A stretch of DNA of 64,000 nt. Source: Hetaerina americana. Lineage: Eukaryota > Arthropoda > Insecta > Odonata > Calopterygidae. Below, piece after piece: positions 34,069 through 44,854 of this stretch. Location: the NCBI GenBank assembly GCA_022747635.1, contig JAKTNV010000005.1, forward strand, positions 86,816,969-86,880,968, written 5' to 3'. Each line of letters begins with the position of its first letter. Position 1 is the first letter of the stretch. Position numbers and translations under genes: made by a program. The notes below the pieces were generated by a model. That model did no database searches and was not told the DNA's origin. It saw only the letters and a list, made by a program, of their open reading frames with translations.

Positions 34069-34101
<33 letters not shown>
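33955..34101. repeat. (TA)n/(TAAA)n microsatellite
   Basis: TA runs with 'aaataaataaata' interruptions; the target of the adjoining mariner. Confidence 0.95.
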
Positions 34102-35434
34102 CTACCTTGATCAAAAGGTTCCCGGAATAACCACCGTGTGGCGCTCCCATCGTTCCGATTTGAGTTCTGTTTTTTTTGTTAAATTGGTACATCTGTTGTT
34201 GATATTCCCTTTAAATCTTAGTGTCATAACTTGACATTTGCAAAAGTTACGTAGCCAAGAGTACATCTATCTCTGTGTGTGTTGGCGATTTTTTACAATT
34301 TCAGAAATGGATTTAAATTTGCAACAACGAACTTGTATTAAATTTTGCGTAAAAAACGGATTTAGTGGCGCACGGACGTTGGAAATGTTGGAAAAGTGTT
34401 TCGGCAACGATTCTCTAAAAAAAAACGGTCGTTTACCAGTGGCACGAGCGGTTCAGAAGTGGTCGTGAGTCAATCGAAGATGATGAACGCAGTGGCAGAC
34501 CATCGACATCGAAAGTCGGTGAAAAAATTGATAAAGTAAAAGAAATGTTGGTCAATAACCGCAAATTAACCATCAGAGAAATAGCGGAGGACTTGAACAT
34601 TGCCTATGGATCCGCCCAAGACATTGTGGTTAATGATTTGGGTTTCCGTCGTGTAGCAGCAAAGTTGGTGCCAAAAGACCTCAATTTCATGCAAAAAAGA
34701 GACCGTGTTGACGTCGCAAAAGACATGATTTGCGAGGCTGAATCCGATCCCACATTCATCAAAAGGATCATTACTGGAGACGAGACGTGGGTTTATGAGT
34801 ACGACACGTAATCCAGACATCAGGCAAGTGAATGGCGTTCACCAAATGAGCCGAGACCAAAAAAACCACGTCGTTTTCAGTCAAAAAAGAAGGCAATGCT
34901 GACGGTTTTCATGGATTACAACGGTGTAGTGCATCATGAATTTTTGCCAGAAGGCCAGACAGTAAACAAAGAGTATTATTTGGGCGTTATGAGACGTTTG
35001 CGTGAAGCAATTCGCCGAAAGAGACCAGAAATGTGGGCAGAAAACTCGTGGATTTTGCACCATGATAACGCACCGTCGCACAGTGCTATCATTATTCGTA
35101 ATTTTTTGACGAAAAATGCAACAAATACCATCCAACAGCCACCGAATTCACCTGATTTGGCTCCCTGTGACTTCTTTCTGTTCAATCGAGTTAAAAAACC
35201 ATTACGGGGAACGCGTTTTAGCAGCCGAGAGGAAGTAATGGAAAAATCGCAGGAAGCACTGATGGACATACCGAAAACCGAATATAAAAAATGTTTCGAG
35301 GATTGGATCAAGCGCTGGCATAAGTGTGTTGCAGTCGATGGGGATTACTTTGAAGGGGACAATATAGATTTAGATGAATAAACTTGTATTTTTAATTTTC
35401 TGAATAAATTCCGGGAAATTTTTGATCAAGGTAG
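34102..35434 (+). mobile_element. Near-complete mariner element (family M5)
   Basis: 1333 bp with ends ctaccttgatcaaaa and its inverse, flanked by TA on both sides. It sits at the edge of a long (TA)n tract, an ideal TA target. It encodes a single transposase ORF (separate entry). It is the least damaged DNA transposon in the window. Confidence 0.95.
34307..35381 (+). pseudogene. Mariner DD34D transposase, frameshifted
   Basis: Mariner transposase binds the terminal repeats and cuts and pastes the element at TA. The start is ATG at 34307 (MDLNLQQRTCIKFCVKNG). The first helix-turn-helix is followed by QW and RSGRESIEDD, then a second (LTIREIAEDLNIAYGSAQDI). The catalytic Asps are in ITGDETWVYEYD, LHHDNAPSHS and SPDLAPCDFFLF, with 34 residues between the second and third, so DD34D. 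The C-terminus WIKRWHKCVAVDGDYFEG is intact. Two lesions: an A9 run near 34417-34425 shifts the frame by one relative to the downstream frame, and TAA at 34809 interrupts just after YEYDT. All catalytic residues remain, so decay is recent. Confidence 0.93.
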
Positions 35435-36035
35435 TATATATGAATCTTCAATTTGCTAGTGCGAACTGTAAATCTTATTCTGTTCAAGACAATTTAGTCT
35501 AAAATAAGCGAAGAGAAGCAGCTTTTTTTAACCATTAAAGCTCATATGAGGAGGATTTATAGGGGTTGAAAATTGTTGCAAATCCTACCAGAATTTTACA
35601 CTGACTCCCGGTCTTTTATATTTTTGCAATTAGGGGGGAAAACATATTGTGCGAGAGAGTTGAATTAAAAAAAACGCAGGGCATTAAAAAAAAATATTGA
35701 GGATAAGGACCAAATTTTCCACGACTGATCTTGAAGATATGAGGCAAATTGACCGAAGAAAGAACAGGATATGTTTTTTAAAATTGAAACCCAAATCCTT
35801 TTCGGGACAAACAAATCCCTTTGTTTGGTTTGTTGTGGTGCGGGAATGATTTTCCTGGCTCGGACACACCACGGACAAGAGATTTTTCAGGGCAACTCCT
35901 TCGTAGTCGTCCTCATCCTCATTACTTATTGATTTTCAATTACCCTGGCGCACAGAAGCACGGGAAAGATAAATGCTGGAAACCGCCTTGGCAATTCCAA
36001 ACTCCTCCTCGACTCTGCGGCGGGACGAAATTCGA
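35435..36035. other. Unassigned
   Basis: AT-rich up to 35.8 kb, then GC-richer sequence that may be the flank of the hammerhead-like motif at 36.05 kb. The 150-codon ORF at 35821 shows no known domain. Confidence 0.35.
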
Positions 36036-36075
36036 ATGCATTTCGCCTTTCACTCCAGGGCATCATCGCCTCCGG
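36030..36075 (-). ncRNA. Hammerhead-like motif (family D)
   Basis: On the minus strand: GCGATGA (36069-36063), an extra T, stem II GCC/GGC with an 11-nt loop, GAAA (36044-36041), and a TGCATT stem III/cleavage region. The first two core bases (CU) read GC, so activity is doubtful. Confidence 0.4.
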
Positions 36076-36139
36076 GAAATGGAGGACGACGTCACGGAGA
36101 AGTTGACAATCTCCAGTGCCCACCTCCGTGAGGTGGGCA

Positions 36140-36700
36140 AGCGTACGTATTACAGCCGGTTGCCACTTTTGTTCATATCTCACCCTATGCTACGTGTCAC
36201 CATATTGCGAATTCGGTCTAAAGTTGTCACGGGTATTCATCATTGGACACTCTTGAGATTATTGCCAATGTAAAGAATGAAATCACAATGACGCAAATAT
36301 TAAATCAACATATAACTCACAACACATCATGACGCGAATTTTCTCTAGTGAGTTTCGAAACTCCAAACATGGAAAGTTTTCAAGCGCGCATTAATGTTAA
36401 CCCTTCGATATCATGGTTGTTTACTTTCCTGGCTGCGCCTTACCATCCTACTTTTATAAAAAATAATATTGAATCCAATTCATTCGTTACAGAATGTCAA
36501 GAAATGAATTTTTGGTCCGAAATAATGAAAAAGAGTATTTTCGTGACCAATTGTTACTGTTAGTGCACGACATTTAATGCTAGTACTCGTACCAACATTG
36601 AAGGTTGGTGTTGGATGGACGAAGACTAAGCAATATATTATTCTCTTGCCTATTCTAACAAAACAAAACCCGAAATCCAAAAATATGATTAAACACTCTA
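36140..36700. other. Nothing recognised
   Basis: Unassigned AT-rich sequence. Confidence 0.4.
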
Positions 36701-36714
36701 CATATTCTAATACT

Positions 36715-37405
36715 TCCTTCCTCCCTTCATTCCGTCCAACATACCGACCCTATTTCCGCCCTTTCCTCCTTTGCCTAACATACTCCCCTCTTTTACTGTT
36801 TTCAACATCCCACTGCCGATCAATACGACCATCATCCATTTTTCCTGTCTCCTTATGATTTCTCCCAACACACCCCTCTCTTCGCCCACCAAACCCAGCA
36901 CTTCCTCGTTTGTTTTCCTTTCTGTCCACTTCACCTTCTCCATCCTTTCTATATATCTATCCTTCACCACGCCCACATTTCAAAAGCCTCCAATATACGT
37001 CTATTAACCTGCTTAAGTGACCATGTCTCTGCGCCGTACATAACCACGCTCCATATCAAAGTTCTGACGAGTCTTTCCTTAACACCCTTACTCAATGTCC
37101 CTGTCATTGATTCTCTCCTCCTTTTGAAAGCCTTTATGCCCAAATAAATTCCTCTTCTTACGCCTCTGCTACCACTTTGACCATTTTGGTCCAAAACACT
37201 TTCGAGATGCTTAAACTGTTCCATCTGCTCTAGTTTTTGCCCTCCTATTTTAACGTCTAACTCAGCCTTCCCCTTTCCCTTCAAACTCATTACTGTTGGG
37301 ACAAAATTAAGCTTAAAAGTGGCATCCTATTCCTATCACACAGATTTTCCAATGTGTTCAGTATTGTAATGCCTTTAACTGGCTAACTGAAGCTTGATTA
37401 GGCTG
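36715..37405 (-). mobile_element. LINE-A-related copy, C-terminal part only
   Basis: The minus strand has KIGGQKLEQMEQFKHLESVLDQ, then GVKERLVRTLIWSVVMYGAETWSL and RRILEAFEMWAW (36964-37290), then the WTERKTNEEVLGLVGEERG end (36707-36976). A frameshift separates the two parts. Truncated at both ends. Confidence 0.88.
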
Positions 37406-39121
37406 TTAAAAATGGTCTTTCATGCATTTAACTCAGTGAATGAGGGTATTATTCCCCTAAATGAGATATCTGATAACGTGTGACGGTATCCTGACCATCT
37501 CACGGGTCAAAAGGGTCACGAATGGGCCGTGGACTTTGGGGCTATTCCCTCCCCAATCTGTGGAAAGGAGTTAATTCCTTTCGGGGGTATGCCCGGTGCG
37601 TTATCTGATCTACCGTCAACCTTCTCCAAATATTAAATCCAAGTGACATTTCTTGTTTGCGGAACCAATTGAAAAAATACCGAAAGTTAATTTTAAATGA
37701 ATTTCTCAAAATCACATTTGCTTTCACGGCATACTCCGTCCCGCCGCGTGGTAAACTTGATTTTCTCACGAGAAAAAGACCTGTGGCACGGTTCTGACTT
37801 AATCCGACCATGAAAGGAGGACAATGTCATCCCCCGGCAAAGACGAGAAAGTAATTCTTTTTCCATATGCACTTCACACAAATAAGTACTGCCTTTCAAA
37901 GTTCGACCATGTTCAATTCATTGATCCAATGGGAAAACAAGAAGCGAGACGTGTTATTTTTCAGAAATTTAATATAAACAAATCCAGAGTGATCCAGGAT
38001 AAAGTAAGTTAAGGAGGACCTTCTGTGTAACCTATAGTATTTACTCTATTAGAAATGGCCAGATGGAACCATAAGTGAAAAATCAACAATTTTTCAACGG
38101 TTACATGTTGCAGTTAACACCAATAAATAGTTGTGACGTCATACGATGCATAGCAACGTTGAGAGTCGGTCTTTGTAAACATCTCTCAGTTCAACCACAT
38201 ATTCAGCAATAAATAAAAAATGTCCACTAAAGTAATGAGAATGTTTCCCTGGACTCTTTTTTTCAGATCAGGTGTTTCAAATCCAAAAAATATCGCATAG
38301 ACTTCCTTTCGATAACGTTGTACTGATTGGTTTTCTGACGATGATAACTTCAGCACACCACAAGCGACAGTGAAATTGGAAACCCTGGCTTCCATTGATT
38401 TTACTGCTCAATGTCGTTCACGTCGTAAGATAAATGTGATCAATTATAAGTAGATAACGAAAATATGTTCCCAGTTACTATATAGTTTTCTCTGATCATG
38501 TGGTTGAATTTCAGAAAGAGTTGAAAATGTTGTCAATTGTCTTGATAAATACTTTTGAGCGTCGTCACTTCAAACTTATTCAGACTATGATAGCAATTTG
38601 TAAGTCCTGACGAGCATTTAAACGTTGTTAAAACAACATATGCATGAGAAAGTGCAGAATGCGTCGAGAGTGCGTCGTTTCATGGTGAAATCAGTGAAAT
38701 TACAGCCATGGTGTATACATTTGTCTTATAATTAACTGCTAACTCGCGATACGCATAAACAAAAAAATTTACAAGCAAGAGACTAATTAAATTTAAATGC
38801 GGTAATTTGCAAAAATATTGCCATCGTTCACCTTAAATTTCCTGCAAACAATAATAATTACGCTTCGCTGCAGCGACTTATGCACATTCGGTGCACAGAA
38901 CGCCATGGCAATATCACCTTTGACTTCAAAACCATCGCTTTACCAACTTTACGTCTCTAGAGAAAATATAATTCGACGGGTGTTAAGTTTAAAATTGGTT
39001 TAGGGCCGGCGGAGGAATCATAAGGGAATATAACGAATGAGATAATGAATTTGAACATCCGGGATACGCAATTAGTGCAGTGTTGTTCCAGTTTGAACGA
39101 ATAAAATCATGAAGTACACCT
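37406..39121. other. Nothing recognised
   Basis: No known element or gene. Short ORFs only. Confidence 0.4.
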
Positions 39122-39295
39122 ATGACAGACATCGTGAAAGAAATGTGTGAAGAATGGAGAGACAGCTCATGGCAATTTCACGGCAATTCCGCTCCGGAAC
39201 AGATCAGGGAGCTTCAGGCATTCGGAAATCGATTAAAAAATCTCCTGCGTGACATTTCGGGAGAACTCCATCTCGTGAAAGCAGCGATGGCATGA
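39122..39295 (+). CDS. Candidate small ORF or exon, 57 codons, unknown function
   Basis: ATG at 39122 opens MTDIVKEMCEEWRDSSWQFH..., continues SAPEQIRELQAFGNRLK... and ends LHLVKAAMA with TGA. It stands out by GC content near 50 percent in AT-rich DNA, charged amphipathic composition suggestive of a helix, and a donor-like GTAAGA just after the stop (ATC|GTAAGA). An in-frame TGA lies shortly upstream of the ATG. I do not recognise a family. It could be a small protein, one exon of a gene whose other exons I cannot see, or chance. Confidence 0.25.
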   Translation: MTDIVKEMCEEWRDSSWQFHGNSAPEQIRELQAFGNRLKNLLRDISGELHLVKAAMA

Positions 39296-40610
39296 TCGTA
39301 AGATTTAGAGAATGCGCGGGCGATGGAACGTGAACTCTCACAATATTTTAGTTACTACCTACCTCAAAATTTATTTTCCTCCGAATATATTTTAACCATG
39401 TTGAGGATTAATAATATACATCGTCAAAAACATATTGACTTCCAAAAACCCTACAATATCAATTTTGCAGACCTATTTTGACGAATACACACCGATAAAC
39501 AAACCCCTTAGTTACCATCACCACAGTTACGTAAACAATTTAGAATGTTCATGGGCGTGTGTTTAGTTATATAATGTTAAAAACTAATCACTGGATGCTT
39601 GATCATCGTGTCGATTTCAACGATTTGCTAGATTTTAATTACTATGCTAAGATGTTTTTTTTAGTGGTAGGTCCTATCTCAAAATTGGTTTCTTTGATTC
39701 CCCGAGAGATATTAATTCCCTTTCGATTACGATGCTGTAATGGCGTGACTTTCTTCGATATAGCGATTCTTCCTCATTCCACAAACGTAGCGTTTTCTTG
39801 AGTCAACCATGATCAACAGGGAAAAAATTGAAAAAAATTTTTCCTTGTTATCCGACCATAGATAGACACACAAATACAGTCCAAAAGTGTATCCAATATT
39901 GACAATTTTTAATGATATCTTATTAATTATCACATTGTATGATAGTGCTTGTCTTTCGCGTTGAAAGATAATTTTCCAGTGATACCACTCGCTCATTCCC
40001 CCCATGGACGACGTTGATTCTGAGGGGGATAAAATATACCAAATTGCTGGCTTTAGCCGATGACACCAATTGGTGACGAATAATGTAACCCCTTACCATG
40101 GAATCTCTTGTAAAGGTGCAATAGCATTAGCTAACTTCCATCAGGAAATCATTTGCAGGAGCCGAAATGTCCTTACAGTTTAAGGAGGATAGTCCGCCCC
40201 TGTCATTGAAGAACTATCACATACGACTGGTAAATATGCAGATTTTAAAGGTGTCCCTACATTTCGCTGAAATATAAATGTTTGCAATTGCAAATTACTC
40301 ATCGAATTTGTTGATTTTTCTCACTATAAAACAAGAAATTACTTATTTAGACACATGCGTAGTGTCAATCTGAGTTCCAGCAAAGTTATGTGGAATTGCA
40401 TAAGATTAAAATATTCCCTTTTAAATAATATTCCGTAAGGTAGTTTTTTCCATAAGATATTTCATTTAATTTTAAATTTTTCTTTCAGGCAAAGATTCAT
40501 AAAACTTGAAGAGATAGTGATGCCGCGCGCTACAGACTGCTCCCGTTATAAAATCAGTGTGTTTGGTAAGCGATGACGTAAACATAACAGTTTTTGAGAA
40601 GTAGGAAGGC
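39296..40610. other. Nothing recognised
   Basis: AT-rich unassigned sequence. Confidence 0.4.
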
Positions 40611-40945
40611 TAAGTTGAACTTTGAAACAGGAGTGCAAAAACTAGAGCAGGTAGGATATTTTACGCGTCTGGGAGGGTTTTAGACCAAGATGGTCAAAGT
40701 AGCAGGGACATAGGAAGAAGAAGTTCGTTAAGCAAAGAAGCTTTCAGAAGGAGGAGGGAATTGATGGCAGGGACCTTGAGTTAGGGTAGTAAGAAAAGTT
40801 TCGACAAAACTTTAATACTGAGCGTCATTATGTACATGGTCAATGAAGCAGGATGACAGAGTGTAGATTGGAGGCATCTGAAATATGGGTGTGGAGAAGG
40901 TTGGATGAGGTGAAGTGGGCAGAAAGGAAAACAAACGACTCTAAA
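40611..40945 (+). pseudogene. LINE-A-related ORF fragment, C-terminal
   Basis: Plus-strand segments 'caaaaactagagcaggtagg', 'aaggaggagggaattgatgg' and 'gattggaggcatctgaaata' follow LINE-A order (QKLEQVG, RRRELMAGTL, RLEASEIWVWRR). Heavily mutated. Confidence 0.75.
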
Positions 40946-41855
40946 ATCTCAAACGGTAAATTGACAAACTAATAATAACAAAGCAGCCCAGTATGATTTA
41001 GTAATTAATACTGTGTTTCTTGAAAACTGTATCCGATATTTCCTTCTCGAAAGTGTGGTTTGAATTAAGTTCTATCCTAATTGGTAAAATACTTATTAGT
41101 CACTCGCCTCGTAGAGGTATCAGCAGGGGTGGCATTGGCCTCCCATTCACTCTAAATAGCGTTTTGCAGGTTTAAATTTAAAATAATGAGTAAACGCCAT
41201 TTTGATGAGAGGACATTATATCTTATGTCGAAGTTCATGACACCAAAATAGAAGCAAAAGTTCATGAGAATCGTTAACTTGTATTTAATGTCTTAGAATA
41301 ATTCCAGAATATAGGGTAGCTCTCCGATATCAGCAATGATTTTCGCGTGGACTAGGTCAACAAGCTACGGGCATCACTCAGAGATTACGAGGCGAGTCCT
41401 TGAAGAGTCCCAGACTTATTCATTTCCCTGATGACTCAAGGCTTTCCAGTCTATTACATTGAACGGCAGGCGTTGTTGTGGCTTGCGTGATGGGTCCATT
41501 AATTAACGTTTGTATTCATGGAAGGAACATTTTGATGAATCAATTTGCGTATCTGCTGAATCGTTCTTCCTCCCCACTCACGCGAGAGTAAACACTCTTG
41601 GATGACCTTGAAAGTGAAAGCGAACGTTCAGATAAAAATTTCAGCTCTCTTTCAACTATCATTTTTTTAAGCAAAAAAATAAACCAACCTCTCCCTTAAA
41701 AGTTGGCAAAAACGTGAATTTCCTTCTCGTGATCGTCTTTCACGCCTAAGGCCGGGCTCTAAGAAATTGCATGACTCTCTTTCATCCAAAAGAAAAACAC
41801 GAATAAAAATATTTCAAAGGGGTGTACGTAACTCGGATGGGACAAGTCATACATC
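40946..41855. other. Nothing recognised
   Basis: Unassigned. Confidence 0.4.
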
Positions 41856-41935
41856 TACATCAAACTCCGCAAGTGGGTGTGTGGCGGGTGGTGTTAGGTC
41901 ACCACCATTGTATGCACAATTCTCTGTTTATGCGT
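41856..41935 (+). repeat. Short dispersed repeat (acatctacatc...ccgcaag...gtgtgtggcggg)
   Basis: 'acatctacatcaaactccgc' then 'gtgtgtggcgggtggtg'. Similar fragments lie at 43.15, 47.0, 58.0, 58.25, 60.45 and 61.0 kb in both orientations. Confidence 0.55.
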
Positions 41936-42149
41936 TCACTTGAATGCATGCATATGCTAGGTCAAAGCGAACATTCTCAATAATTCTTGCGTTTGAGCAA
42001 TTCACTTTAGCTTCAGAATTTTAAAATAAAATACCGAAATATCGAAGTGAGTTATACTTATGTTTGTGTTAATCCTTCTTTTGTACTACTATTATTAATT
42101 GCTAGTGTGCATAAAGAATAAGTTAACGCCATAAAGGTGCTATCTCTAT

Positions 42150-42205
42150 ACTAGTAGTGTTTAGGGGAGGCGACCGACAGCTAAGGTCATTTGCACATAT
42201 GTACA
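42150..42205 (-). repeat. (AAC)n-tailed retroposon family, short fragment
   Basis: 'taggggaggcgaccgacagc' and 'taaggtcatttgcacat' match the reverse complement of the 46.2-kb copy. Confidence 0.6.
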
Positions 42206-42212
42206 TATATAA

Positions 42213-42465
42213 ATCATAAACAACCCGAAGGTCGGTTTGATAGGTGTCTGTAGAGTTCTCGCCCAATCCTAAGCCTTACGGCGTGAGTAATTCATACATC
42301 AGGGTAGGGGATTATTAATAATAAAATCACCAGATCCTTTCCCTGAGCCGCCTATGGTTTTCCAGGAAGATATGGTAGCCGACAAATGACACAGCTCGGG
42401 TGAATCTGAGGGTGCTCAGAAAGACATGCCCGGGAATTGAATCCGGGCCCTCTATGTAGGTATGT
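42213..42465 (-). mobile_element. tRNA-derived SINE, diverged full-length copy
   Basis: Tail 'aaacaacccgaaggtcggtt' at the left, body with 'cctttccctgagccgcctat', B-box-like 'gggaattgaatccgggccc' at the right. A short AT insert near 42312-42330 interrupts it. Confidence 0.75.
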
Positions 42466-42542
42466 TTGTGTTTGTATATATGTGTGTGTATGTATATATA
42501 AATATCTAATAAGTGTGTGTGTGTATATATATATAATACACA
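42466..42542. repeat. (TG)n/(TA)n microsatellite
   Basis: Alternating GT and TA runs between two SINE copies. Confidence 0.9.
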
Positions 42543-42734
42543 TAATATTTGAAATTCACACATCAGGGGAAGGGGGGGCAGTTTCTTTCCCTGTGCCGTT
42601 TATGGTTTCCCAGGAAGATCTGGTACCCGAAAAATCACATAGCTTGGGTTGAGCTGCAGGTGCCTTGCCCGGGAATCGAACCCAGGTCCCTCCGGATAGT
42701 AGTCCAACACTCTACCCCCTGGACTACCGCGACC

Positions 42735-42737
<3 letters not shown>
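42543..42737 (-). mobile_element. tRNA-derived SINE, head and body
   Basis: Minus strand head has TAGTCCAGGGGGTAGAG (A box) and GGTTCGATTCCCGG (B box), then body to the 'tgatgtgtgaatttc' segment. It lacks the distal tail present at 22.6 kb. The head directly abuts (TA)n. Confidence 0.88.

Positions 42738-42796
<59 letters not shown>
42738..42796. repeat. (TA)n microsatellite
   Basis: Uninterrupted TA run next to the SINE head. Confidence 0.95.
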
Positions 42797-42797
<1 letters not shown>

Positions 42798-42928
42798 GTG
42801 GGGCGTGGTATATATACTATATATATATAAATACAAAATATACACATACATATATGCACATATATATGTATGTACGAGTATAGATATACACATACATTTC
42901 TGATACGAAATCTTTGGACAGATTGAGG

Positions 42929-43144
42929 TCACGACGAAGTTTGCTGGTCACCCAAATTTGATCCCGTTATCGTCTTCGTAGCTGGTTCGCAAGCTTTTTC
43001 TTCCTCAAAATCAGACTTATTCTTCCTCTCACATCCATAGACATATGCCGCATTGCATATTTCAATGAGATCTGGTGAATCACTTCGCTTGGGTTCAGCC
43101 GGGGATATTGTTGGGGGAACTTGGCCGAGCGCAATCTCTGCCAT
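42929..43144 (-). CDS. Unassigned 71-codon ORF
   Basis: Opens MAEIALGQVPPTISPAEPKR and continues with a charged stretch (YGCERKNKSDFEEEKACEPA). Composition is more protein-like than most ORFs here, but there is no known motif and no flanking gene structure. It may be a decayed exon or transposon-derived. Confidence 0.2.
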   Translation of the reverse strand: MAEIALGQVPPTISPAEPKRSDSPDLIEICNAAYVYGCERKNKSDFEEEKACEPATKTITGSNLGDQQTSS

Positions 43145-43149
43145 GAACA

Positions 43150-43230
43150 GCTGGTGCTCTTACGCCCCCCGTCACACGCCTTCATGGCGGCCGGCGGGGT
43201 GATGTACAATGCAGTGTCCAAAATACTCAT
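43150..43230 (-). repeat. Short dispersed repeat copy
   Basis: 'ccgtcacacgccttcatggc' and 'ggcggggtgatgtacaatg' resemble the repeat at 57.97 kb. Confidence 0.45.
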
Positions 43231-44004
43231 ATACGTACACGCATATTCGCTCTCTGTTTCCCTCCCTTATTTCTGAGTAGCTGCAGGCTCTTAACTATGC
43301 CACATCTATTACCCTGTTTTATAAGGGCGTCGGATTCCTTTAACACCTATTATTTTTTCTCTTGCGTAGATGAAAATAGTTTTATTCCTTATTGATTAGC
43401 CTGAATTATTTCCTTATGGTTGGCAAATATGTTTGCTTTGACAGCATGATCTCTCAATTATAGGTGGTGGTCATTTCCTCCATTGCCTCACCAATTTGAC
43501 CCGCATAATATATTATTTCCGAATATTACAGTATTATATTGCAACAACGAATCAGTCTTAATTGCACGTCACGTGAGCGTACCTTTTCGCGTATTGTGCA
43601 TATATGGCGTGGATGAACACCCTGCCGCACAACATGAATGATGCTCTGAATGGAGTATCATCCAGATGTAGAACAACAATACGTATCCAGAAAATGCGCA
43701 TCATCCCGTGGATGTGCGTGTCTCGTCCGCGACATTTAGCGAGAATTGCAGACAGAACACGAGAGGAAGTTTGGGAACATAATATTATTATCTTTCAGAT
43801 GGGGAGAATCGGCTTGCCTTGCGTTGCATAGCCTTGTCGTCGTCCAGCTGGTCTAAACCAAGCCTGCAGCGAAGGTCACTGATATCCTCCTCCCATTAGG
43901 AAATACACACCTGCTTATTACCAGCCCAACCATTGAGGCAACGCAGATCTTGGCGGAAAGAACGCTCGAGTGGACCTCTTCAGTTGGTAACCGCTTCTCT
44001 ACCA
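43231..44004. other. Unassigned
   Basis: No known element. A 75-codon ORF at 43604-43831 has no recognised domain. Confidence 0.35.
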
Positions 44005-44062
44005 TATCTTCTAACAGGAGTTTCAGAAATAACTTTGCAGTTTCCACATAAAATAACTTATT

Positions 44063-44106
44063 TATTTTCTACTAGTTTCGCTACACTGTAGCATCTTCAG
44101 GAACGT
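44063..44106 (-). ncRNA. Hammerhead ribozyme motif, mirror copy
   Basis: Identical core on the minus strand from the left arm of the palindrome. Confidence 0.73.
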
Positions 44107-44150
44107 ACGTTCCTGAAGATGCTACAGTGTAGCGAAACTAGTAGAAAATA
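44107..44150 (+). ncRNA. Hammerhead ribozyme motif, best preserved
   Basis: Stem I TTC/GAA (44110-44112 with 44144-44146), core CTGAAGA (44113-44119), extra T, stem II GCTAC-AGT-GTAGC (44121-44133), GAAA (44134-44137), minimal stem III AC-TA-GT and cleavage triplet GTA (44141-44143). Every conserved core base except the added T is present. Confidence 0.75.
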
Positions 44151-44385
44151 AATAAGTTATTTTATGTGGAAACTGCAAAGTTATTTCTGAAACTCCTGTT
44201 CGCAATGGATTTCCACAAAGTCTCGGCCTCAACCATCAATCACATTATCTTCTAACATCTACAAACTTACAACTGTAACCTTACTACCAGGGTGGAGACG
44301 CTACCAGTAGGAACGAACGAGAATCACAGAGGATAATGCCTGTTGTGACAGAAACGATGAAGATGGTGAGCTATTAGGATGGCAG

Positions 44386-44815
44386 GATCTAAACAGCATT
44401 AAAAATGCAGCCTACTGAATCAAATATACCGAATGGAAAAGAAAGTACAGACTCAATTGAATACTTAATCGTTACACTCACTCACGACCTCACCTGGGAT
44501 TAACACACCTGTACACGGAGAATGTGTGGACTAGCTAGCAAGAAATTGTGATTTATCAGAAGAGTATTGGGGATATGTGACGAAAAGTCAACCTTATCGT
44601 GACATTTCAATGTGATCTTTGGGCAACATTATCTTTCGCTAGCTAGCCTGAAATGAGATTATGCTGTTAGCATAAATGGGATCCTCAAGAAGTTGGATCG
44701 ATTGCCGAATTGGATCGCGTGCAGCGCAGGGGAGCTAGATTTGTGAAACGTTCTTACGATAAACTTCGAAGCGTAAAAAGGTTAGCGTTGGTAGATGGTG
44801 TTAGCTCTGTTATTG
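44386..44815 (+). pseudogene. LINE-C (CR1/Jockey-like) fragment 1
   Basis: Plus strand: 'gactcaattgaatacttaat' (DSIEYLIVTLTHDLTWD), 'aggagctagatttgtgaaac' and the C-terminal block match the 28.1 and 61.4 kb copies. Stops are frequent. Confidence 0.75.
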
Positions 44816-44854
44816 TCTAAATCATTCCACGTGATCCCCAGGGAAGAGTAATAG

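Larger units (their letters stand above)
44005..44257 (+). mobile_element. Short Penelope-like (pLTR) insertion with target duplication and perfect palindrome
   Basis: tatcttctaaca occurs at 44005-44016 and 44246-44257. Arms 44013-44106 and 44107-44200 are exact inverses with no spacer (188 bp in all), and a 45-nt tail follows with TTTCCACAAAGT and GCCTCA. Four bases (aaca) of the duplication overlap the arm, probably microhomology. Layout equals the 18.66 and 32.5 kb insertions. Confidence 0.8.

Noticed and set aside
33430..34101. CRISPR-like or satellite array
   Set aside because: Repeats are microsatellites and inverted arms with no regular repeat-spacer pattern; the genome is eukaryotic.
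35821..36273. 150-codon ORF
   Set aside because: No domain recognised, composition not clearly coding, and it overlaps a hammerhead-like repeat on the other strand.
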